Shown: positions 13,774 through 19,754 of the stretch, in pieces
How positions within the stretch are numbered: position 1 is the first letter of the stretch
Layout: the number at the start of each line of letters is the position of its first letter
Translations under genes and position numbers: made by a program
Notes under the pieces: model-generated
Seen by the model: the letters and a program-made list of their open reading frames with translations, nothing else
Databases searched by the model: none
Told to the model about the DNA's origin: nothing
DNA from: a virus
Virus record (IMG/VR): IMGVR_UViG_3300017956_002049
Location: 1-23,385 of that record
Strand: one strand, 5' to 3'
Length of the DNA: 23,385 nt

Positions 13774-15369
13774 ATGGCACGTGGAACAGCAGATACCAGT
13801 CTTGTTAAAAAGGCATACGCAGCAGTAGATTATACTCCAGAACAAATGTTGGAGTTTAAACGCTCTGCTGATCGTAAGACAGGCCCACTATTTTTTATGA
13901 CAAACTTCATGCAAATACAACATCCAACGTTGGGTAGTATTCCTTTCAAGCCATTTGATTATCAGCAAGACTTAATTTACAACTATAATCACTACCGCAG
14001 AAGTATTAATATGTGTGGCAGACAGATGGGTAAAACAACTGTAGCCGCAGGTTACTTGCTGTGGTATGCAATGTTTGTACCAGATAGTACTATATTAATT
14101 GCTGCACACAAAGCAAGTGGTTCAAACGAAATTATGCAACGTGTTAGGTATGCATACGAAAATGTTCCTGATCATATACGTGCAGGTGCAGTAGAATACA
14201 ATAAAGGTAGTATCACATTCGATAATGGTTCACGTATTGTAAGTACAACCACAACAGAAACAACTGGACGTGGTATGTCCTTGTCTTTAGTATACTTAGA
14301 CGAGTTTGCGTTTGTGCGTAATACTATTGCCCGTGAATTTTGGACTTCGTTGTCACCCACATTAGCAACAGGCGGTAAGTGTATAGTGACCAGCACTCCT
14401 AACAGTGATGATGATACTTTTGCTACAATTTGGCGTGGTGCCAATAATGTGTTTGACGAGTTTGGTAATGAAAACGAGCAAGGTATAGGTGCGAATGGTT
14501 TTAAACCTTATCTGGCTACGTGGGATCAACATCCTGACAGAGATGATGCTTGGGCAAATGAGGAACGAGCTAGCATTGGTGATGAAAGATTCATGCGTGA
14601 ACACGATTGCGAGTTTGTTATATATGAAGAAACATTGATAGATAGTTTATATTTGACCACAATGGAAGGTATCGATCCTTTAAGCACTATGGGACAAGTA
14701 AGATGGTATAAACGGCCTAATCCTGAATTTAAGTACATAGTTTCGCTAGATCCAAGTAGTGGTACTGGAGGCGATCCAGCGGCAATACAAGTAATAGAAT
14801 TACCCACATTCGAGCAAGTAGCAGAGTGGCAACACAATAAGACTCCTGTAGAAGGACAAATTAAAACCATGATGGATATCATGCAATACATACGTGAACT
14901 AGGAGCAAACCAAATATATTGGAGTGTAGAAAATAACACTATAGGTGAAGCTGCTCTTGTTGTTATAAGAGATACAGGGGAAGAAAATTTTCCAGGCGAA
15001 ATGTTAAATGAGCCTAAAAAAGTATCAGGTAAACGTGCACGTAAAGGATTTTACACAGGGCATAAAACCAAAGTAGAGGCATGCCTACAACTCAAAAGAT
15101 TTGTTGAAAACGAAAAAATTAAAATTAAAAGTAAGCCATTAATTAAAGAATTGAAAAATTTTGTGGCCAGGGGCAACAGTTTCGCAGCTAAACCTGGAGA
15201 GCATGACGATCTTGTAATGAGCATGCTCTTAGCAATCAGAATGGTGGATTACGTTAGTACTTTTGAGGATGATGTATATGAAGTTATAAACAGCAATCTA
15301 GCAGGCGGAGACTTCGGCGAGTATGGCGAAGACGAGTGGGATGGTCCTATGCCTGTAGATATGTTATAA
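13774..15369 (+). CDS. 17: Terminase large subunit gp17 (packaging ATPase-nuclease)
   Basis: Encodes the 531-aa motor that pumps DNA into the prohead and cuts it to length. The N-terminal ATPase has Walker A GRQMGKTT (residues 82-89), Walker B SLVYLDEF (171-178) with the catalytic Glu, and the coupling motif TSTPN (206-210). The C-terminal RNase H-like nuclease has VSLDPSSGTGGDPAAI (Asp326), YWSVENN (Glu386) and GEHDDLVMSMLLAIRM (Asp478/479), giving the expected acidic triad. T4 gp17 is about 610 aa; the shorter length reflects a reduced N-terminus and a shorter C-terminal tail. It is separated from gp16 by two SGNH-like and two unknown genes, unlike the adjacent 16-17 pair of T4. It has a late-like box directly before the ATG and no ribosome-binding site. 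Assignment is secure. Confidence 0.97.
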   Translation: MARGTADTSLVKKAYAAVDYTPEQMLEFKRSADRKTGPLFFMTNFMQIQHPTLGSIPFKPFDYQQDLIYNYNHYRRSINMCGRQMGKTTVAAGYLLWYAMFVPDSTILIAAHKASGSNEIMQRVRYAYENVPDHIRAGAVEYNKGSITFDNGSRIVSTTTTETTGRGMSLSLVYLDEFAFVRNTIAREFWTSLSPTLATGGKCIVTSTPNSDDDTFATIWRGANNVFDEFGNENEQGIGANGFKPYLATWDQHPDRDDAWANEERASIGDERFMREHDCEFVIYEETLIDSLYLTTMEGIDPLSTMGQVRWYKRPNPEFKYIVSLDPSSGTGGDPAAIQVIELPTFEQVAEWQHNKTPVEGQIKTMMDIMQYIRELGANQIYWSVENNTIGEAALVVIRDTGEENFPGEMLNEPKKVSGKRARKGFYTGHKTKVEACLQLKRFVENEKIKIKSKPLIKELKNFVARGNSFAAKPGEHDDLVMSMLLAIRMVDYVSTFEDDVYEVINSNLAGGDFGEYGEDEWDGPMPVDML

Positions 15370-15372
15370 ACA

Positions 15373-15380
15373 GATAAATA
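15373..15380 (+). promoter_or_regulatory. T4-type late promoter box
   Basis: GATAAATA at 15373-15380, just after the gp17 stop. The predicted start near 15386 gives a leader containing AGGAG at 15389-15393, 8 bases before the ATG at 15402. Confidence 0.7.
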
Positions 15381-15401
15381 ATAGCATTAGGAGAGCTTTT
15401 T

Positions 15402-16661
15402 ATGGCAATTAACTATCCAGGAATTTCAGAAAGAGTGTTTAATCTTCTCAAAGGTTATGGGCATGAAGTTACATCATACAACACTGAGGGCAAACTAGAA
15501 ATAGACCCACAAAAAAGTGTACGTTTTGCTGTTTCTGAACCTAACATTTTGATTAGAGTAGATCAAAATACTGAAAGTTTGATGTTATCAACAGGTATGG
15601 AAGATGATGATGAATTGTTGCGTAAGCAGTTGAAAGAAATTGCTGATGATTTTTTGTTAGATTTTGATTATAGGAAATTTAATAGAAAACTTGCTGCAAA
15701 AAGCGAACAAATCGATGTAGATAAAAAATCGGAGATAGATATGGCTGATGTAATGGAAGGTTTCGGTACAATGACAGGTACTGCAAAAACCAGTTACCAA
15801 CCATTGGATAATGTTAAAATTGTTGTTAAGCACAAGGCCGCAGTCAATGAAGAAACTCGCGGTGCTCGTAGCAGAAATATCCACAGTATTTTAATACAAC
15901 GTGGCGATGAAAGATTTAAGATGAATGAGAATAGTCTTAAAGCTGCCCGTGCAATGGCAAGACATTTGCAAATGGGCGGTGAAGTTTTTGATAACGTTGG
16001 TGTTGCTATTGCAGAAATGGCAGAAGAGCAACGCAAATTAAAAGAGTTTGTTGGCTATGTACGCAAAGCAAACCTTATAAACGAAGAAAATGGCAAGTAT
16101 GTAGATCTTGCAGTAGAAAATATTAATCAAATTAAGTCGACACTGGATAAATTATGCGGTGTCAAATCTTATGCAACAGCAGTTGAGTCTGTGTTGGATA
16201 GGCAAAACGTAGAGGTGTTAGAGGATGATGTAGACCTAGAAGGTCAATTCATACAAACGCATTTTGATGACAAAGTTGCAAATGCAATGGATAGTATCAA
16301 GAAAGGGTTATACAGACAGCAAGCATTCAGAGAAAGTATTGAACGAGCTATCGCTAAAGAAGACTTTAGTAATTTAAAAAATATGCTTAGTGAAAATGAC
16401 GGCTTAGATTTTTCAACTCCACATGCCAGACTTAGTCACCAGGTGGCACAACTTGGCAATGCTGCTGAAAATAACATGTTGCGTAATCATTTACAAGGAA
16501 TCAGTAAAAAGTTATCAGTGGGACAAAGTTTAGATCACTTTGATTATAACACTGTAAAAAGTTGTCTTATGAGTGTTAACCAGCCTAAAGTAAAGGCTGA
16601 AATGGCAGAAAGTTTTGAAGAAAACTATTCCAAGTTCATTGACAGTTTCGTAATTCTATAA
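15402..16661 (+). CDS. Unknown late protein of marine T4-like type
   Basis: Encodes a 419-aa protein with no function I can name. The first 80 residues look like an alpha/beta domain (YPGISERVFNLLKGYGHEVTSYN, then VRFAVSEPNILIRVDQNTESLMLST). Residues about 135-165 hold KIVVKHKAAVNEETRGARSRNIHSILIQRGDERFKM, a basic, beta-like segment. Residues 170-215 form a helix pair (ENSLKAARAMARHLQMGGEVFDNVGVAIAEMAEEQRKLKEFVGYV), and the remainder is mostly helical. There is no membrane segment or signal peptide. The RGDERFKMNEN...ARAMARH motif feels familiar from hypothetical proteins of T4-like cyanophages, but I cannot confirm that without a search. Its own late box and strong AGGAG imply good late expression, and a strong terminator follows. 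A virion protein is the simplest guess. Confidence 0.8.
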   Translation: MAINYPGISERVFNLLKGYGHEVTSYNTEGKLEIDPQKSVRFAVSEPNILIRVDQNTESLMLSTGMEDDDELLRKQLKEIADDFLLDFDYRKFNRKLAAKSEQIDVDKKSEIDMADVMEGFGTMTGTAKTSYQPLDNVKIVVKHKAAVNEETRGARSRNIHSILIQRGDERFKMNENSLKAARAMARHLQMGGEVFDNVGVAIAEMAEEQRKLKEFVGYVRKANLINEENGKYVDLAVENINQIKSTLDKLCGVKSYATAVESVLDRQNVEVLEDDVDLEGQFIQTHFDDKVANAMDSIKKGLYRQQAFRESIERAIAKEDFSNLKNMLSENDGLDFSTPHARLSHQVAQLGNAAENNMLRNHLQGISKKLSVGQSLDHFDYNTVKSCLMSVNQPKVKAEMAESFEENYSKFIDSFVIL

Positions 16662-16695
16662 AAACTAAAAATTAGAGATAGAGTAGAATCAATCT

Positions 16696-16723
16696 AAAGG
16701 TCCACTTTTGTGGACCTTTTTTT
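16696..16723 (+). terminator. Strong rho-independent terminator
   Basis: AAAGGTCCAC (16696-16705) pairs perfectly with GTGGACCTTT (16710-16719) around a TTTT loop and leads into seven T residues. It closes the late gene ending at 16661 and separates it from the gp32 region. Confidence 0.93.
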
Positions 16724-16731
16724 ATTAATCT

Positions 16732-16739
16732 GATAAATA
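16732..16739 (+). promoter_or_regulatory. T4-type late promoter box upstream of gp32
   Basis: GATAAATA at 16732-16739 lies after the terminator and about 140 bases before the gp32 start. Together with the sigma70 promoter at 16775 it would give gp32 both early and late transcription, as is known for T4 gene 32. Confidence 0.5.
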
Positions 16740-16774
16740 AAATTGTTAACAAACAAAAAATGGCCTAAAAACTA

Positions 16775-16803
16775 TTGACAGTTTGTTATCTAGGCACTAT
16801 AAT
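16775..16803 (+). promoter_or_regulatory. Perfect-consensus sigma70 early promoter for the gp32-uvsX-uvsY operon
   Basis: TTGACA at 16775-16780, a 17-base spacer, and TATAAT at 16798-16803. Both hexamers and the spacer are ideal. The expected start near 16810 leaves a leader of about 69 bases before the gp32 ATG. Confidence 0.9.
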
Positions 16804-16810
16804 AGTATTT

Positions 16811-16878
16811 GCATGTTGCGAATACGAACATGGCATTTTTAATAATTTTGGCTAACATGGCAATTTAAGGAGACTAAC
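16811..16878 (+). promoter_or_regulatory. gp32 mRNA leader, candidate translational operator
   Basis: The leader has a hairpin, CATGTT (16812-16817) with AACATG (16827-16832), optionally extended by two inner CG pairs. An AU-rich stretch (16835-16850) and AAGGAG (16867-16872) follow. The octamer AACATGGC occurs at 16827, 16854 and 16876, the last covering the start codon. T4 gp32 represses its own translation by binding a leader structure and the adjoining AU-rich RNA; a similar layout is seen here. A 12-codon reading frame (16830-16868) also fits inside it. Confidence 0.45.
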
Positions 16879-17901
16879 ATGGCTAATTCATTAGAAGCAA
16901 TCCGTCAGAAATTGGCGGCTATGGAAAACAAAGGTGACAACAAGTCATCTGCACCTCAACAGGACAACGCAATTTATCCGTTCTGGAATATTGAAGAGGG
17001 ACAAACCTCAACAATGCGTTTCCTCCCTGATAACGACCCTGACAACACTTTCTTTTGGGTAGAGCGTCAAATGATTCGTTTGACTTTCCCTGGTGTTAAG
17101 GGTGGTGAAAATAAACCTGTTACTGTACAAGTACCTTGTGGTGAAATGTACGGTGATACATGTCCTATTTTGACTGAAGTACGTCCTTGGTTCAAAGACG
17201 CTTCACTAGAAGATATGGGACGTAAGTATTGGAAGAAGCGTTCTTATATCTTCCAGGGCTTTGTAACTGACAATCCCCTAAACGAAGAAGCACCTGAAAA
17301 TCCAATCAGACGTTTTGTTATTGGTCCTCAGATCTTTAACATCATTAAAGCGGCTCTCATGGATCCTGAGATGGAGAACCTTCCTACAGATTATGTTAAC
17401 GGTACAGATTTCCGTTTAACAAAGTCTAGCAAAGGACAATATGCAGACTATTCTACCAGTAACTGGGCACGTCGTGAACGTGCACTTAGTGAAGAAGAAT
17501 TGGCTGCTGTTGATCAGTATGGTCTATTCAACTTGAATGACTTCCTACCAGCACAACCTACTGCTGAACATTATCAAGCAATTAGCGAAATGTTTGCGGC
17601 TAGTGTTGATGGCGAGCTTTATGATCCTGAAAAATGGGGTAACTTTTACAAGCCATATGGCGTAGAAGTTCCTGCATCAGCATCTCCAGCACCTGGTCAG
17701 ACAGGTTTACAGAAAACTGTAGCACCTGCACAGGAGGCGGCACCTGCTCCAGCACCAGTTGCTGAAACAGCACCTGCTCCAGCACCAGTGGTTGAAGAAG
17801 CACCTGCTCCAGCACCAGCGGCACCTGCACCAAGTGCAGACGCTGGCAAAAAATCAGCAGATGATATTCTTGCAATGATCAAGCAACGAGCTAATCAGTA
17901 A
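16879..17901 (+). CDS. 32: Single-stranded DNA binding protein gp32
   Basis: Encodes the 340-aa helix-destabilising protein that coats single-stranded DNA in replication and recombination. The N-terminus (SLEAIRQKLAAMENK) resembles the cooperativity domain of T4 gp32. The core follows with FWNIEEGQTSTMRFLPDNDP (36-54), FFWVERQMIRLTFPG, VPCGEMYGDTCPIL (86-98), RKYWKKRSYIFQGFV (116-129), and RFVIGPQIFNIIKAALMDPEM and DFRLTKSSKGQYADYSTS further on. T4 gp32 binds zinc through one His and three Cys; here only Cys87 and Cys95 are seen, so zinc binding is probably lost or different. The tail is an Ala/Pro-rich linker with three 10-residue repeats (288-317) and a short amphipathic end, SADDILAMIKQRANQ, instead of a long acidic tail. 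The start has AAGGAG 6 bases upstream and uvsX follows after 10 bases. Assignment is secure. Confidence 0.94.
   Translation: MANSLEAIRQKLAAMENKGDNKSSAPQQDNAIYPFWNIEEGQTSTMRFLPDNDPDNTFFWVERQMIRLTFPGVKGGENKPVTVQVPCGEMYGDTCPILTEVRPWFKDASLEDMGRKYWKKRSYIFQGFVTDNPLNEEAPENPIRRFVIGPQIFNIIKAALMDPEMENLPTDYVNGTDFRLTKSSKGQYADYSTSNWARRERALSEEELAAVDQYGLFNLNDFLPAQPTAEHYQAISEMFAASVDGELYDPEKWGNFYKPYGVEVPASASPAPGQTGLQKTVAPAQEAAPAPAPVAETAPAPAPVVEEAPAPAPAAPAPSADAGKKSADDILAMIKQRANQ
17740..17829 (+). repeat. Three-copy 30-bp tandem repeat in the gp32 linker
   Basis: GCACCTGCTCCAGCACCAG recurs at 17740, 17770 and 17800, an exact 30-base period, encoding APAPAP followed by VAET, VVEE or AAPA. Being in frame, copy number could vary by slippage and change linker length by 10 residues per unit without breaking the gene. 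Confidence 0.93.
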
Positions 17902-17911
17902 GGAGTAAACA

Positions 17912-19003
17912 ATGCAGAAACCATTTGATTTGACTAAGTTTCGTACTGGTCTCACTAAGAGTATTAGTGGGATCAGTGCAGGCTTCCACGATCCAAGAGA
18001 TTGGATCAGCACAGGCAACAAAACATTAAACTATTTAATTAGTGGAGACTTTGAAAAAGGTATTCCACTAGGAAAAGTTAGTGTTTTTGCCGGTGAGTCC
18101 GGTTCAGGTAAAAGTTTTATCTGCTCTGGTAATATTGTTAGAAACGCACAGCAATCAGGCTGTCAGGTAGTATTATTTGACTCAGAGAATGCTCTAGATG
18201 AGGATTGGTTGAAAGCACTAGATGTTGATACTAGTCCTGAAAAACTTTTGCGTATATCAGTTTCCATGATTGATGATGTCGCAAAAGCACTTTCAGAGTT
18301 TATCAAAGACTACAAAGCAAATTACGGTGATTTAGAGTATTCAGAAATGCCTAAATTATTGTTTGTTATTGACAGTTTAGGTATGTTGCTAACACCCACT
18401 GACGTTGATCAGTTTCAAAAGGGTGATATGAAAGGTGATTTAGGACGTAAGCCTAAAGCACTTACAGCATTAGTGCGTAATACAGTTAACCAGATTGCAC
18501 CGTTCCCAATTGGTTTAGTTGCAACTAACCACACATACGCATCACAAGACATGTTTGATCCTGATGACAAGATCTCAGGCGGACAAGGTTTTATCTATGC
18601 ATCAAGTATTGTGGTAGCAATGCGTAAACTTAAACTAAAGGAAGATGCAGACGGTAATAAAGTATCAGACGTTATGGGTATCAGAGCCGCATGTAAGGTT
18701 ATGAAATCCAGATATAGCAAACCGTTTGAAGGTGTACAGGTAAAGATTCCATACGAAACAGGTATGGATCCATACAGTGGATGTTTGGACTTGTTTGAGT
18801 CTAAGGGTATCCTACAAAAAACCGGTAACAAACTGGAATATGTATCTCCTGTATCGGGAGAAGTTATTAAAGAGTTCAGAAAAGGCTGGACTTCAGATAA
18901 ACTTCAACTAATTATAGATGAATGGAGCCACAACAGTGTTGATAATAACATTGATGTTGGTGACATTGATGCGGAAGAATTAGAAACCGATATCGAGGAA
19001 TAA
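17912..19003 (+). CDS. uvsX: RecA-like recombinase UvsX
   Basis: Encodes the 363-aa strand-exchange recombinase that forms filaments on single-stranded DNA and drives recombination-dependent replication and repair. Walker A is GESGSGKS (residues 61-68) and Walker B is LLFVIDS (149-155). DSENALDEDWLKALDVD (90-106) supplies the catalytic-type Glu region, and the L2-like segment includes GLVATNHTYASQDMFDPDDKISGGQGFIYASS. KVMKSRYSKPFEGVQVKIPYETGMDPYSG near 245-275 is characteristic of the UvsX family. It is slightly shorter than T4 UvsX (391 aa) and ends in an acidic tail (DAEELETDIEE). The start is preceded by AAGGAG, 10 bases after gp32, and the stop is followed by a UUCG hairpin. Clustering with gp32 and uvsY fits their known joint action: UvsY loads UvsX on gp32-coated DNA. 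Confidence 0.95.
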   Translation: MQKPFDLTKFRTGLTKSISGISAGFHDPRDWISTGNKTLNYLISGDFEKGIPLGKVSVFAGESGSGKSFICSGNIVRNAQQSGCQVVLFDSENALDEDWLKALDVDTSPEKLLRISVSMIDDVAKALSEFIKDYKANYGDLEYSEMPKLLFVIDSLGMLLTPTDVDQFQKGDMKGDLGRKPKALTALVRNTVNQIAPFPIGLVATNHTYASQDMFDPDDKISGGQGFIYASSIVVAMRKLKLKEDADGNKVSDVMGIRAACKVMKSRYSKPFEGVQVKIPYETGMDPYSGCLDLFESKGILQKTGNKLEYVSPVSGEVIKEFRKGWTSDKLQLIIDEWSHNSVDNNIDVGDIDAEELETDIEE

Positions 19004-19007
19004 CTTA

Positions 19008-19032
19008 TGAGTGCCTTCGGGCACTCAATTTA
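19008..19032 (+). terminator. cUUCGg-tetraloop hairpin after uvsX
   Basis: TGAGTGCC (19008-19015) pairs with GGCACTCA (19020-19027) around TTCG, forming an extra-stable cUUCGg tetraloop followed by AATTTATTC. The T run is poor, so it may attenuate transcription or protect the upstream mRNA end. CUUCGG hairpins are known from T4 intercistronic regions. Confidence 0.7.
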
Positions 19033-19058
19033 TTCTACTGACTTACACAGGAGTAAAT

Positions 19059-19289
19059 ATGAGTCCAGAAATTGCACTTTTAAATGAAGTTTGGGAAAAA
19101 GTAAAAGACTATATTCCTAAAAAAGAGCGAGTTGTTACTGCTGAAGCAGTGTTACAAACTTTTGAAGATCATGTAGATATGGCAGAAATTGAATTATACA
19201 AAAATGAATTTGACAGTTCAATGAAAGCTGCTATATTATCAAATTTAGACCTTGAAGATGAAGATGAATTCGAGGAAGATTGGGATTAA
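19059..19289 (+). CDS. Small acidic protein between uvsX and uvsY
   Basis: Encodes a 76-aa protein that I do not recognise. The start at ATG 19059 is chosen because AGGAG lies 5 bases upstream (19049-19053). An upstream in-frame GTG at 19011 lies inside the UUCG hairpin and has no ribosome-binding site. Residues 1-25 form a helix (SPEIALLNEVWEKVKDYIPKKE). A second helical region follows (TAEAVLQTFEDHVDMAEIELYKNEFDSSMKAAIL). The C-terminus is almost all acidic (LEDEDEFEEDWD). It has no Cys and no membrane segment. The uvsY start is 3 bases after its stop, so it shares the recombination operon. The acidic tail could mimic DNA or dock on gp32 or UvsX, but this is inference. Confidence 0.8.
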   Translation: MSPEIALLNEVWEKVKDYIPKKERVVTAEAVLQTFEDHVDMAEIELYKNEFDSSMKAAILSNLDLEDEDEFEEDWD

Positions 19290-19292
19290 ACC

Positions 19293-19754
19293 ATGAGCAC
19301 CTGGTATAACAAAATAGTTGATGATTTATCAGTTATTATTGACTGTATAGACTACTTTGAAAATGAACTAGAAGAAGCAAGATACGAATGTGGTATCAGA
19401 GGTAGTTTAGAAAAAGCATCAGCAAAGTTACCAGGTATAACTGAAATGCGATTCAATCAATTACAGGAGATTGAAGCAATTTTAGAACATCTGAACATAG
19501 AGCTTCGCAGAGAACGCAGTAAAACATTCCGTAAGTATCTCGAAGCCTATAACAGACAATTATCAAGCCGTGATGCAGAGAAGTTTGTTGATGGTGAAGA
19601 TAGTGTAATCACACTAACACAATTAACCAATCAGTTCAGTTTATTGCGTAACAAGTTTTTAGGCATCATGAAAGGATTGGACACCAAACAGTGGCAAATT
19701 GGTCATATCACAAGACTTCGCACAGCAGGTATGGAAGACATTGTGATTGATTAA
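19293..19754 (+). CDS. uvsY: Recombination mediator UvsY
   Basis: Encodes a 153-aa helical protein that is probably UvsY, the mediator that loads UvsX onto gp32-coated single-stranded DNA. The N-terminal two thirds is a run of charged helices (KIVDDLSVIIDCIDYFENELEEARYE, then FNQLQEIEAILEHLNIELRRERSKTFRKYLEAY). A basic segment RQLSSRDAEKFVDGED lies before the C-terminal domain. The C-terminus, LRNKFLGIMKGLDTKQWQIGHITRLRTAGMED, has the pattern of the T4 UvsY end (a helix, AIK, then F.I.HI..MR). T4 UvsY is 137 aa. It begins 3 bases after the small acidic gene without a clear ribosome-binding site, so it is probably coupled to it, and its stop overlaps the next start by 1 base. Position next to uvsX and gp32 adds strong support. 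Confidence 0.82.
   Translation: MSTWYNKIVDDLSVIIDCIDYFENELEEARYECGIRGSLEKASAKLPGITEMRFNQLQEIEAILEHLNIELRRERSKTFRKYLEAYNRQLSSRDAEKFVDGEDSVITLTQLTNQFSLLRNKFLGIMKGLDTKQWQIGHITRLRTAGMEDIVID

Noticed and set aside
19011-19058. GTG at 19011 as the start of the small acidic protein.
   Set aside because: It lies inside the UUCG hairpin with no ribosome-binding site; ATG 19059 has AGGAG 5 bases upstream.
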